This document shows, in pieces, positions 16,741 through 24,206 of a stretch of DNA of 64,000 nucleotides (its first letter is position 1; every line of letters starts with the position of its first letter). Both the position numbers and the translations under genes were made by a program. The notes beneath the pieces are model-generated. The model ran no database searches. It saw nothing but the letters and a program-made list of their open reading frames with translations, and had not been told where the DNA came from. The stretch is from JACMLD01 sp047602295. GTDB taxonomy: Bacteria; Bacteroidota; Bacteroidia; Chitinophagales; Chitinophagaceae. Location: the NCBI GenBank assembly GCA_047602295.1, contig JASGHP010000001.1:5952001-6016000 (forward strand), written 5' to 3'.

Positions 16741-18000
16741 ATGTCATTTAACCTTCTTGATACGGTAAAAGGTTTTTTTACCAGCAACCTCGTTTCTACT
16801 GCTGCTGCATCATTGGGCGAAAGCGAATCTGGTATTCAAAATGCATTGAGCGGTGCTGTTCCTTCTATATTAGCTGGGCTTATCAGCAAAACTGATACAC
16901 ATGAAGATGCTGCGGGACTACTTGATTTGGCCAAACAAGCTGCAGGCTCTGGCATATTAAGCAACCTGGGAGGTTTCTTTGGAAACGATAACAATAATTC
17001 TTTGGCAAAAGGTGCAGAAATGCTGAAAGGCGTTTTAGGCGATAAAGCAGGAAGTATTGCCAGCTTGCTATCTAATTTTGCCGGCATTAAACATTCTTCT
17101 TCTTCTTCTTTGTTAAGCATGGTGGCACCTGTGGCTTTGGGTGCATTGGGCAATCACGCAAATGAAAGTCATTTAAGCGCAGGTGGGTTGATGAGCTTTT
17201 TAGCAAGCCAAAAAAACAGTATCCTTAATTCTCTGCCTGCAGGCTTAAGCAGTGTAGCTGGTTTATTAGGAACGGGAAGCAGTCATGCAAGCGCACATGC
17301 AGACGATCATTCAATACATCATCATGCTGATGAAACTCCTACAGAGAATTCCAGTGCAAGTACCAAATTCCTGGTGCCGCTTTTCCTGGGCATCATAGCA
17401 GTGTTTGTAGCACTTTATCTTTTTAAAGGCTGCACTGGCAATACAGATGAGATGGCAACTACAACAGACAGTACAGCACATGAAGTGGTAAAGGAAGCTG
17501 AGAAAACAGTTGAAACAACCGTAGCTACTGTAAGGGAGTCGTTGAAAGTAACATTGCCTAATGATACTATTATTGATGCCTACAAAGGTGGCATAGAAGA
17601 CAAACTGGTAGCATTCCTTAAAACTGATTACAAAAAGCTTGGCGAAGATTCTTTAAAGAAAGTTTGGTTTGATTTTGACAATCTGAATTTTGAAACCGGC
17701 AGTGCAAAAATTACAGCAGAAAGCCAAAAGCAGGTAAATAATATTGCCCAGATATTAAAAGCTTTTCCTGCAGCTAAAATAAAAATTGGTGGTTACACAG
17801 ATAAAACCGGCAATGAAGAAACCAATAAAAAATTATCAGACGCACGTGCAAAATCTGTACAAGCCGCTTTAGCAAAAGCAGGTGTTGGCGCACAAATTAC
17901 CAGTGCAGAAGGATATGGTTCTGAGTTTGCGGCATATGCAGCAGATGCACCTGAGAGTGATAAACTAAAAGATCGCCACGTTTCTGTAAGCGTACGTTAA
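16741..18000 (+). CDS. DUF937-OmpA fusion protein, inner-membrane anchored
   Basis: 419 residues. Residues 1-175 form a DUF937 domain (helical, Gly/Ser/Leu-rich, with NLLDTVKGFF at the start and repeated IxxLL motifs). A His-rich linker (about 181-200) leads to one membrane helix at about 209-229 (KFLVPLFLGIIAVFVALYLF). After a short Thr-rich stretch, residues 300-415 form an OmpA-type peptidoglycan-binding domain: VWFDFDNLNFETGSAKITAES, IKIGGYTDKTGNEETNKKLSDARAKSVQAAL. There is no signal peptide, so DUF937 should be cytoplasmic and the OmpA domain periplasmic, tethering the membrane to peptidoglycan. Role of DUF937 unknown. It ends at a strong terminator. Confidence 0.85.
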   Translation: MSFNLLDTVKGFFTSNLVSTAAASLGESESGIQNALSGAVPSILAGLISKTDTHEDAAGLLDLAKQAAGSGILSNLGGFFGNDNNNSLAKGAEMLKGVLGDKAGSIASLLSNFAGIKHSSSSSLLSMVAPVALGALGNHANESHLSAGGLMSFLASQKNSILNSLPAGLSSVAGLLGTGSSHASAHADDHSIHHHADETPTENSSASTKFLVPLFLGIIAVFVALYLFKGCTGNTDEMATTTDSTAHEVVKEAEKTVETTVATVRESLKVTLPNDTIIDAYKGGIEDKLVAFLKTDYKKLGEDSLKKVWFDFDNLNFETGSAKITAESQKQVNNIAQILKAFPAAKIKIGGYTDKTGNEETNKKLSDARAKSVQAALAKAGVGAQITSAEGYGSEFAAYAADAPESDKLKDRHVSVSVR

Positions 18001-18020
18001 TAATAATGATTAAATAAATA

Positions 18021-18055
18021 AAAAGAGTCGGCATATTTTTGATGCCGACTCTTTT
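18021..18055. terminator. Bidirectional Rho-independent terminator
   Basis: Stem AAAAGAGTCGGCAT / ATGCCGACTCTTTT with a short T-rich loop, 20 bases after the OmpA-family stop, with T-runs on both strands. Confidence 0.88.
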
Positions 18056-18060
18056 TATTA

Positions 18061-18172
18061 TGTTAAGTGTTGTGTGTTAAGTTTTATGTTCTTTATTAAA
18101 AACAAACTTTTAAATAAATATTGCTTTGTAGATAGGAACATAACACATAAAACTTATCACTTAAAATAATTA
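18061..18172. repeat. Degenerate inverted word repeat (AAGTTTTAAGTG / CACTTAAAACTT family)
   Basis: The left arm (18061-18092) repeats TGTTAAGTGTTGTGTGTTAA words and the right arm (18135-18167) the complementary GAACATAACACATAAAACTT words, about 40 AT-rich bases apart. A closely similar inverted arrangement is found at 22388-22502 and a single arm at 45196-45230, so this is a dispersed family. It sits between the OmpA-family and SDR-like stop codons. Confidence 0.7.
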
Positions 18173-18175
18173 ATG

Positions 18176-19084
18176 TTAATGCGCAGCTACAGATTCACTG
18201 CTGTTATATACTGCTGCAAATTTCTTTGCAAAATCTGCCAGCTTTACTTTGCCCAACGCTGGTTTGTGTTTCCAATAATCTTCTGCCATAGCACCAGTAC
18301 GCAAGGCACGTCCCATTTCTGCATAGTTGGATGAAACTTCTTCCGTAAGACCCGCTTGTATGCCACCCTGCAATGATTGCTCGTCAGAAAATTCTACCCA
18401 TGGCAATTCAGGTTTACCAATTGCCTTGCCTATTGTAGCAGCTATTTCATTGGTGCTTACTTCATCGCTGGCAATATAGACAACACTATGACCGGAAAAA
18501 TTTTTATTAAGCAATGCTTCAATAGCAACAGCAGCAATATCACTTGGGTCTACTATTACAAATGTTTTACCTGTTGTGCTATAGTTTGCGCCGATGATGC
18601 CCAGGTTTTTTATAAGGCCCAGGTTGCTAAAAAGATTGTTGTAAAAATAAGCTGGCCTTAAATGCTTTATGTTTACATCTGTAAGTTTATCAAGTGCCTG
18701 CTCTACTCTATACAAACCACTTACCGGTCCACAGCCCTCTGGCATATGCGCTCCCTGGCTGCTGAGATTTACCACATACTTAATATTGTTTTGCTTAATA
18801 GCAGCGGCGTAGTTTTCGCCAATTTTACCAATGTATCCTTTCCAATCTTTTGCATCCCATTTTGGAGGCACCATGGTATAAACTACATCCGCACCAGCAA
18901 ATGTTTTGTTTAGAAAAGCCTGGTCTTCTATAGAGCCTACCGCAGCTTTTGCACCCAATGCCTCAATTTCTTTTGTTCTGCCTGCAGAACTTGTAACCAC
19001 TGTAACATCGTGTCCTGCTTTAACAAGTGCTTCTGTAATTGGTTTGCTGATGTTGCCGATAGAACCTGTAATAACGTACTTCAT
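18176..19084 (-). CDS. NmrA-like NAD(P)-binding protein (atypical SDR)
   Basis: 302 residues with an N-terminal Rossmann fold: MKYVITGSIGNISKPITEALVKAGHDVTVVTSS, where the usual GATGxxG is GSIGNIS, followed by an acidic/basic sensor region and VVYTMVPPKWDAKDWKGYIGKIGENYAAAIK. The pattern matches the NmrA/NAD(P)H-binding family (quinone- or NADPH-sensing oxidoreductases). ATG at 19084 is chosen; an upstream in-frame ATG at 19126 lies inside the operator. The gene directly follows a MarR-type regulator, and a perfect palindrome lies in the intergenic gap, so expression is probably controlled by that regulator in response to an electrophile or phenolic compound (inference). Confidence 0.83.
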   Translation of the reverse strand: MKYVITGSIGNISKPITEALVKAGHDVTVVTSSAGRTKEIEALGAKAAVGSIEDQAFLNKTFAGADVVYTMVPPKWDAKDWKGYIGKIGENYAAAIKQNNIKYVVNLSSQGAHMPEGCGPVSGLYRVEQALDKLTDVNIKHLRPAYFYNNLFSNLGLIKNLGIIGANYSTTGKTFVIVDPSDIAAVAIEALLNKNFSGHSVVYIASDEVSTNEIAATIGKAIGKPELPWVEFSDEQSLQGGIQAGLTEEVSSNYAEMGRALRTGAMAEDYWKHKPALGKVKLADFAKKFAAVYNSSESVAAH

Positions 19085-19114
19085 TGTTGTTGATTTTGAG
19101 ATGATAAATAATAT

Positions 19115-19126
19115 TTGTATATACAA
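19115..19126. promoter_or_regulatory. MarR-type operator 1 (upstream of the NmrA-like gene)
   Basis: Perfect 12-base palindrome TTGTATATACAA, preceded by TAATAT, between the marR-type gene and the NmrA-like gene. The same 18-base string occurs in front of the regulator gene (19614-19631). Two copies flanking one regulator gene are a strong hint of an operator. Confidence 0.7.
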
Positions 19127-19144
19127 TTATGATGATAAAAAAAT

Positions 19145-19573
19145 TTACACCTGTAGTTTATCTGCTATTTTGTTCATGCTGCTGATAAATTTGGCTGATT
19201 CATCTTCTCCTAATAGCTCAATACATTGTGCTTCAAACTCCATTGTGCATTGCTGCAGCTTGCTTTTTAACTCTTTGCTTTTGGGGGTTGGATAAACACA
19301 AGTAGTTTTTCCTTCTGTTGTACGGACTACCAGCTTTTTTTCTTCCAGTTTTTCAAGCAGACGGGTAATTGTACTGGGAGTAAGATGCATCTCTGTACTC
19401 AATGCACTTGGTTGTATGCCAGGTTCATCCAGTATAATCATCAGCAAATAAGCATGGCTGGGTGATAAGTTTACTTTTTTCCAGACACTGCTTGCCAGCT
19501 TTTCTGTTTTCCTTGCCAGTGAATTGCTGGCAAAGTAAATACACATTCCATACCTGCTGTCTGATGTCTTCAT
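19145..19573 (-). CDS. MarR family transcriptional regulator
   Basis: 142 residues with a MarR-type winged helix: SVWKKVNLSPSHAYLLMIILDEPGIQPSALSTEMHLTPSTITRLLEKLEEKKLVVRTTEGKTTCVYPTPKSKELKSKL covers the recognition helix (TPSTITRLLEKLE) and the wing (RTTEGKTTCVYPTPKG-like). It forms a two-gene unit with the downstream NmrA-like gene (60-base gap). An identical palindrome precedes both genes, and the upstream one overlaps the probable -33 position of its promoter, so the protein most likely represses itself and the oxidoreductase until a ligand binds. Confidence 0.88.
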   Translation of the reverse strand: MKTSDSRYGMCIYFASNSLARKTEKLASSVWKKVNLSPSHAYLLMIILDEPGIQPSALSTEMHLTPSTITRLLEKLEEKKLVVRTTEGKTTCVYPTPKSKELKSKLQQCTMEFEAQCIELLGEDESAKFISSMNKIADKLQV

Positions 19574-19599
19574 TATGCTTGCTAACTTATTTGCTGCAG

Positions 19600-19607
19600 C
19601 AAAGATA
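19600..19607 (-). promoter_or_regulatory. -7 promoter box of the marR-type gene
   Basis: On the minus strand TATCTTTG matches TAnnTTTG, 26 bases before the ATG. The operator at 19620-19631 covers the region where the -33 box should lie. Confidence 0.55.
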
Positions 19608-19619
19608 AAGGATTAATAT

Positions 19620-19631
19620 TTGTATATACAA
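19620..19631. promoter_or_regulatory. MarR-type operator 2 (upstream of the regulator)
   Basis: TTGTATATACAA again, extending to a 22-base near-perfect palindrome (AATATTTGTATATACAAGTA plus TT). It is located 47 bases before the regulator's ATG and just upstream of the -7 box, consistent with autorepression. Confidence 0.72.
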
Positions 19632-19864
19632 GTATTTTTTAAATAATATTTTTCCTGCCTCACATAAGCGGCTTTTATTGGAAAAGAAACTGACGGAGCA
19701 GCCTGAAGTCGCCCAATGCTGCAAAAGATGAACTGAGCGTAGCAACGGTGATGCCCAATGATCAAATGCTGGCTCACAAAAAAGTTTAATTGCCTCTACC
19801 CCATTTTGATTTGGTACTATAACACGAAAACATTTTTTAAGACAGGGTTTGTTATTTTTACAGC

Positions 19865-20902
19865 ATGGCCAATCCAAATCTTCAATCGGACAGGAGCTCT
19901 CTTTCACCTGCAGAGCGTGAGTTTGAAAATAATATCCGCCCCGCAGCTATTGCTGATTTTTCAGGGCAACCGCAATTGATAGAAAACCTGCTGGTATTTA
20001 TAAAAGCTGCCAAGATGCGTGGTGAAGCATTGGACCATGTATTATTTCATGGCCCTCCTGGGTTGGGCAAGACTACGCTTTCGAGAATTGTTGCCAATGA
20101 ATTGGGTGTAAATATTAAAGAAACATCTGGACCAGTAATTGAAAAACCAGGAGACCTTGCAGGTTTGCTTACCAACCTGGGCACAAACGATGTATTGTTT
20201 ATTGATGAGATACACAGGCTAAGCACGGTTGTGGAAGAATACCTGTATGCTGCTATGGAAGATTACCGGATAGACATTATGATTGATACCGGGCCGAATG
20301 CAAGAAGCATACAGTTAACGCTAAATCCTTTTACTTTAATTGGCGCTACTACAAGAAGCGGTTTGCTAACGGCACCATTGCTATCAAGGTTTGCTATAAA
20401 ATCGCGGCTTGAATATTATAACAGTGATACACTGCACAAAATAGTGCAACGTTCTGCTGGTATTTTGAACACCGCCATTACTTCTGATGCTGCGGGTGAA
20501 ATTGCCAGGCGAAGCCGCGGTACACCGCGTATTGCCAATGGTTTGCTACGCCGGGTAAGGGATTTTGCACAAGTACTAAATGATGGGAAAATAGATATTG
20601 GCATCACAAAACATGCGCTAAAAGCATTGAACGTGGATGAGTACGGACTAGACGATATGGACAACCGCATTTTACTGGCCATCATTGATAAGTTTAAAGG
20701 TGGCCCGGTTGGCATTACCACCATTGCTACAGCAGTGGGCGAAGAAGCAGGCACATTGGAAGAAGTATACGAGCCGTTCCTGATTCAGGAAGGATTTATA
20801 AAACGCACACCAAGAGGCAGAGAAGCAACAGCAAAAGCTTACCAGCACCTGGGCAAGACTTCATTTGGTAAAGAAGGGCCCGGCTTATTGTTTAGTGAAT
20901 AG
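19865..20902 (+). CDS. ruvB: Holliday junction branch migration DNA helicase RuvB
   Basis: 345-residue AAA+ ATPase driving branch migration of Holliday junctions with RuvA and RuvC. Visible motifs: RPAAIADFSGQPQLIENLLVFIKAAK near the N-terminus, Walker A GPPGLGKTT, Walker B LFIDEIHRL, sensor 1 GATTRSGLLTAPLLSRF with the arginine finger, and the C-terminal winged helix YEPFLIQEGFIKRTPRGREATAKAYQHLG. Length is normal. Its terminator at 21114-21148 is shared with the convergent response regulator gene. Confidence 0.98.
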   Translation: MANPNLQSDRSSLSPAEREFENNIRPAAIADFSGQPQLIENLLVFIKAAKMRGEALDHVLFHGPPGLGKTTLSRIVANELGVNIKETSGPVIEKPGDLAGLLTNLGTNDVLFIDEIHRLSTVVEEYLYAAMEDYRIDIMIDTGPNARSIQLTLNPFTLIGATTRSGLLTAPLLSRFAIKSRLEYYNSDTLHKIVQRSAGILNTAITSDAAGEIARRSRGTPRIANGLLRRVRDFAQVLNDGKIDIGITKHALKALNVDEYGLDDMDNRILLAIIDKFKGGPVGITTIATAVGEEAGTLEEVYEPFLIQEGFIKRTPRGREATAKAYQHLGKTSFGKEGPGLLFSE

Positions 20903-21113
20903 CAATTTTTACAGGTAAAAGCGGTTGTGCTTTATGAAAGACAAAACAACCCTTAATGCATGCTGAATGCAAAAACTGTGGCTGATATAAAGTATTAAGG
21001 GATGAATGTAAAATAAACACTTATTAGGGAAAATAGACCGATTTTAATACGGTTGAATTCTATAATCGCAGTAACTTTATACTGATAAACAATTTTAGGA
21101 GACATTTTTGCAT

Positions 21114-21148
21114 AAAAAAGCGGCACATACTAGTTGAGCCGCTTTTTT
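21114..21148. terminator. Bidirectional Rho-independent terminator
   Basis: Stem AAAAAAGCGGC / GCCGCTTTTTT between convergent ruvB and the response regulator gene, with a 13-base loop and T-runs on both strands. The rest of the 277-base gap (20903-21179) shows nothing recognisable. Confidence 0.85.
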
Positions 21149-21179
21149 ATTTTATGCATTGTAAGAATATTATTCCTGC

Positions 21180-21881
21180 CTATACTGTTACTGGTGCTAC
21201 AAGCCTAAAGCCATTGCCGTGTATGTTTACAATTTCGATGGCTGTATCGTCTTTCAGGTATTTGCGCAGTTTTGCAATATACACATCCATACTGCGGCCA
21301 TTAAAATAAGTATCACTGCCCCATATTTTTTTCAGCGCCTGTTCTCTTGGTAGCAAATCATTGATGTGTTCGCACAGCATTTTCAGCAACTCGTTTTCTT
21401 TTGGAGAAAGTGTTTGCATTTTTCCACTGTGGCTTAGCTCACGCAATTTTGGATTAAAATGATAAGTGCTAAGTGTGTACTCTTTATTTTCCTGTTCTTT
21501 GTTCAGCTCTTCATTGCGCTTTAAAATAGCTTTTATTTTAAGCAGCAACACATCGCTGTCGAAAGGTTTAGTGATATAATCGTCTGCACCCAGTTTGTAG
21601 CCTTGTATAATATCTTCTTTCATGGTTTTTGCACTCAGAAAGAATAAGGGCACATCAGGATCTACATCACGTATTTCTTCTGCCAGTGTAAAGCCATCCA
21701 TGTGCGGCATCATTACATCCAGCAGGCAGAGATCAAATTTTTCTCGCTGAAAAGCGGCAAGGCCCAGGCGGCCGTCTCTTTCCAGGGTTACATCATATTC
21801 ATCCAATTCAAGATAATTCTTAAGCACACTTCCCAGGTTCGGATCATCCTCGCAGAGTAAAATTTTTGCTTTTGTCTCCAT
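21180..21881 (-). CDS. OmpR/PhoB-family response regulator
   Basis: 233 residues: an N-terminal receiver domain (ILLCEDDPNLGSVLKNYLELDEYDVTLERDG, phosphoacceptor Asp in LLDVMMPHMDG, conserved Lys in DDYITKPFD) and a C-terminal winged helix (LSPKENELLKMLCEHINDLLPREQALKKIWGSDTYFNGRSMDVYIAKLRKYLKDD, IVNIHGNGFRL). It resembles the RprY group of Bacteroidota. No histidine kinase gene is adjacent, which makes it an orphan in this window, so its signal is unknown. Confidence 0.93.
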   Translation of the reverse strand: METKAKILLCEDDPNLGSVLKNYLELDEYDVTLERDGRLGLAAFQREKFDLCLLDVMMPHMDGFTLAEEIRDVDPDVPLFFLSAKTMKEDIIQGYKLGADDYITKPFDSDVLLLKIKAILKRNEELNKEQENKEYTLSTYHFNPKLRELSHSGKMQTLSPKENELLKMLCEHINDLLPREQALKKIWGSDTYFNGRSMDVYIAKLRKYLKDDTAIEIVNIHGNGFRLVAPVTV

Positions 21882-21950
21882 GGTTTAAAATGTTTAGTAA
21901 CACAAATAGAATCAAATCATTTGCCGTGGCGTAAACCAGGGCTGTAATGT

Positions 21951-21980
21951 TTTGTTAATAGTGAAGGTAATTTAAATTTG
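21951..21980 (+). promoter_or_regulatory. Bacteroidota-type promoter of the GroES-like gene
   Basis: -33 TTTG at 21951-21954 and -7 TAAATTTG at 21973-21980, 18 bases apart. The ATG follows 26 bases after the -7 box. This is the clearest match to the TTTG / TAnnTTTG consensus in the window. Confidence 0.68.
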
Positions 21981-22006
21981 CATTTCAACTATAAATTCAA
22001 TTAAGC

Positions 22007-22384
22007 ATGGCATTGCACATAACGCCCGACAATAAATTTAAGAAGCTGGTGATTATTGGAGACAGGCTATTAATCCGCCCTACAAAGTCTAGTGAACGAA
22101 CACAAAGCGGTTTGTACCTGCCTCCCGGCGTGCAGGAAAAAGAAAAAGTACAGCAGGGTTATGTAATAAAAGCAGGCCCCGGCTACGCTATCCCCATGCC
22201 TGCAGATGATGAGCCCTGGAAAACAGAAGAAGACAAGGTGAAATATATTCCGCTACAGGCCAAAGAAGGCGACCTGGCAATTTTCCTGGTTAATGGCGCT
22301 ACCGAAATTATGTACGAAAACGAAAAATATTTTATTGTTCCGCAAGGAGCTATACTGATGCTGGAAAGAGAAGAAGAATTTTAG
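22007..22384 (+). CDS. GroES-like co-chaperone family protein
   Basis: 125 residues with the Cpn10 pattern near the start: VIIGDRLLIRPTKSSERTQSGLYLPPGVQEKEKVQQGYVIKAGPGYAIP, including the mobile-loop region and the GxVxxxGPG turn. Later it departs from ordinary GroES (EEDKVKYIPLQAKEGDLAIFLVNGATEIMYENEKYFIVPQGAILMLERE). It is longer than the roughly 95 residues of canonical GroES and is not next to groEL, so it is likely a second Cpn10-fold protein rather than the main co-chaperone. Confidence 0.84.
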   Translation: MALHITPDNKFKKLVIIGDRLLIRPTKSSERTQSGLYLPPGVQEKEKVQQGYVIKAGPGYAIPMPADDEPWKTEEDKVKYIPLQAKEGDLAIFLVNGATEIMYENEKYFIVPQGAILMLEREEEF

Positions 22385-22387
22385 AGA

Positions 22388-22502
22388 AGTGGTAAGTTTT
22401 AGGTGATAAGTTTTAAGTTTTTTTTGAGTGTTACATGATGTCAGATTGTTTAAAGAAAGATGCACTAGAAGAACATAAAACTTAAAACACAACACCTAAC
22501 AC
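22388..22502. repeat. Degenerate inverted word repeat (AAGTTTTAAGT family)
   Basis: Left arm GTGGTAAGTTTTAGGTGATA and following words (22388-22430), right arm GAACATAAAACTTAAAACAC words (22470-22502). It fills the gap between the convergent GroES-like and Fur-family genes and matches the element at 18061-18172. Confidence 0.7.
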
Positions 22503-22510
22503 AATAGAAA

Positions 22511-22936
22511 CTATTGCTTGCAATCTTTACATATACCATTCACCACCACTTCTACCTGTGTAGATTGATAGCCCGGAGGTAATTGTATATCGGGGACGGT
22601 AATATCTGCCAGACAAACAGTATTGCTGCATTTGCTGCAAACAAAATGTACGTGATGATCGTGATGATGACCTTCTGTGCAGGCATCTTTGCACAAAGCA
22701 TATAGAATGGAATTATCCGCTGTAGGAATCGTATGAATGATGCCTTTCTCAACAAAAGTCTGCAGGGTACGGTAAACAGTAACACGGTCGAAATTGGTAC
22801 CACTTTTCTTTTCTATGTCTGCATGCGCCAACGCACCCTGTTGTTGCAGAAACAGCTCCAGTATTTTGGTGCGGCTGTCTGTAACACTAAGCTGGTTACT
22901 TTTTAAAAGCTGTTGTATTTGCTGACTAATGACCAT
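22511..22936 (-). CDS. Fur family transcriptional regulator (Zur/PerR-like)
   Basis: 141 residues. N-terminal winged helix: NQLSVTDSRTKILELFLQQQGALAHADIEKKSGTNFDRVTVYRTLQTFVEKGIIHTI. C-terminal dimerisation and metal domain: HHHDHHVHFVCSKCSNTVCLADI, with the His-rich sensing site and the first CxxC of the structural zinc site; a second CxxC-like pair (GICKDC) near the end completes it. It lies 22 bases downstream of an SCO-family gene on the same strand and is close to a divergent merC gene with a 15-base palindrome, a setting that fits a zinc- or copper-responsive repressor. Confidence 0.9.
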   Translation of the reverse strand: MVISQQIQQLLKSNQLSVTDSRTKILELFLQQQGALAHADIEKKSGTNFDRVTVYRTLQTFVEKGIIHTIPTADNSILYALCKDACTEGHHHDHHVHFVCSKCSNTVCLADITVPDIQLPPGYQSTQVEVVVNGICKDCKQ

Positions 22937-22958
22937 GACAAAGAAAAAATTATAAAGG

Positions 22959-23609
22959 TTACTGATTGAAAAGTGAATTTACGAAATTGCCCCCGTCTTT
23001 CTCATTCAGCAGTTTGGGAATGTCTTTTTCCAGTTCTGAAAGTTCGTCTCTCTTCAGGCCATCATAAATTTTTCTAACGCGGCCTTTTTTGTCTACCAGC
23101 GCAAAAAACTGGGTATGAATAAACTGATCTTCTATTTTACTATCCCCGTTTTTAGGATCATCCAGCAAGTAGCTAACACGTGCCGCACGGTACAGACTGT
23201 CTTTTCTGCCCGTAAGAAAAAGCCAGTTGCCATTGCCCGCACCAAGTGAGTCAGCATATCTTTTCATCCTGGCTACTGTATCTGTTTCCGGATCTACGGT
23301 ATGCGAAAGGATAAGAAAATCTTTTTCATTCTTAAACGTCTCATACACCTGCTTCATATTGGTATTCATTTTAGGGCAAATGCCTTTGCAGGTAGTGAAA
23401 AAATATTCCGCCAGGTAAACTTTGCCTGTTACATCTTTCTGGGTAATGGTTTCGTTTCGCTGGTCTGTAAATGAAAAAGGCTGCACATAGCTTATTACAG
23501 GCAATTTCACGTCTCCAAAACCAGGAATGGCAGATTTAAGGCCGATGTAAAAACCAATCAAAAGCACCAGAAAAAAGCCTGTGTAAATGAGCGTTTTCTT
23601 ATTCTTCAT
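22959..23609 (-). CDS. SCO1/SenC/PrrC family protein
   Basis: 216 residues with an N-terminal membrane anchor (KKTLIYTGFFLVLLIGFYIGL) and a periplasmic thioredoxin-like domain. The copper or redox motif CxxxC is present as TTCKGICPKMN, and the distal histidine in FIHTQFFALVD. SCO proteins deliver copper to the CuA centre of cytochrome oxidase or act as thiol reductases. The ATG at 23609 is chosen over 23630 because it begins the anchor (MKNKKTLIY). It is cotranscribed with the Fur-family regulator downstream. Confidence 0.9.
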   Translation of the reverse strand: MKNKKTLIYTGFFLVLLIGFYIGLKSAIPGFGDVKLPVISYVQPFSFTDQRNETITQKDVTGKVYLAEYFFTTCKGICPKMNTNMKQVYETFKNEKDFLILSHTVDPETDTVARMKRYADSLGAGNGNWLFLTGRKDSLYRAARVSYLLDDPKNGDSKIEDQFIHTQFFALVDKKGRVRKIYDGLKRDELSELEKDIPKLLNEKDGGNFVNSLFNQ

Positions 23610-23617
23610 ATTGGGCG

Positions 23618-23625
23618 CAAAGTTA
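23618..23625 (-). promoter_or_regulatory. -7 promoter box of the SCO-fur unit
   Basis: Minus strand TAACTTTG matches TAnnTTTG nine bases before the chosen ATG at 23609, giving a near-leaderless or very short leader; the position supports transcription starting right at the gene. Confidence 0.45.
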
Positions 23626-23709
23626 AGCACTAAGGCATAGCCGATGGATGATTAATCTCAAAGCCAGCCACCTTCTTCAAATTGTTTGCAAATATTTAAA
23701 CAAGATTCT

Positions 23710-23724
23710 TGCAACTTTGTTGCA
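23710..23724. promoter_or_regulatory. Fur-family operator candidate upstream of merC
   Basis: Perfect 15-base palindrome TGCAACTTTGTTGCA, ten bases upstream of the -7 box of merC, so it covers the -33 region. Fur-family repressors bind palindromes of this size; the adjacent Fur-family gene is the obvious candidate. Confidence 0.65.
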
Positions 23725-23734
23725 TTTATACACC

Positions 23735-23742
23735 TATATTTG
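23735..23742 (+). promoter_or_regulatory. -7 promoter box of merC
   Basis: TATATTTG matches TAnnTTTG and lies eight bases before the chosen ATG at 23751. The palindrome just upstream implies repression. Confidence 0.5.
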
Positions 23743-23750
23743 CATTCCGC

Positions 23751-24143
23751 ATGAACTTAAAGATTAATTGGGACGCCTTGGGAATTACCACTTCAATAGC
23801 CTGCGCTATACACTGCGCTGTCTTGCCTTTGTTGCTGTCCAGCTTGTCTATATTTGGGTTTGATATTATTCAAAATGAATGGTTTGAATACGGTATGATT
23901 GTGCTGGCTTTTGTAGTGGGTGTTTATGCCTTAAGTCATGGTTTCCGCAAGCATCACCATCGCCTTTTACCATTGTCTATTTTTACTGTTGGTATTTTGT
24001 TTTTACTGGCGAAACAAGCCTGGCATTCACTGCATATCTGGCTGCTGGTACCGGCAGTAGTGGCTATTGTAACAGCACATTATCTCAACTACCGCCTTTG
24101 CAAAGTTTACAGCCATAACCATTCTGCGCAGTGTGCACATTGA
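23751..24143 (+). CDS. MerC domain-containing membrane protein
   Basis: 130 residues, four transmembrane helices. The first helix carries ITTSIACAIHCAVLPLLLSSL, with the paired cysteines of MerC proteins. MerC is a mercuric-ion transporter in mer operons, but Bacteroidota homologs outside mer operons are often associated with Fur/Zur regulators and may handle other metals. The ATG at 23751 is chosen, as the upstream in-frame ATG at 23709 lies inside the operator. The histidine-rich C-terminus (HGFRKHHHR, YSHNHSAQCAH) may bind metal. Confidence 0.85.
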   Translation: MNLKINWDALGITTSIACAIHCAVLPLLLSSLSIFGFDIIQNEWFEYGMIVLAFVVGVYALSHGFRKHHHRLLPLSIFTVGILFLLAKQAWHSLHIWLLVPAVVAIVTAHYLNYRLCKVYSHNHSAQCAH

Positions 24144-24180
24144 TTTTGCCAATTCTGCAACCATGATGGCATTTTATTGT

Positions 24181-24188
24181 TATTTTTG
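24181..24188 (+). promoter_or_regulatory. -7 promoter box of the NifU-like gene
   Basis: TATTTTTG matches TAnnTTTG, 18 bases before the chosen ATG at 24207. Its position argues against the upstream in-frame ATG at 24177 as the real start. Confidence 0.5.
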
Positions 24189-24206
24189 TACCTCAATAAT
24201 GTACGT

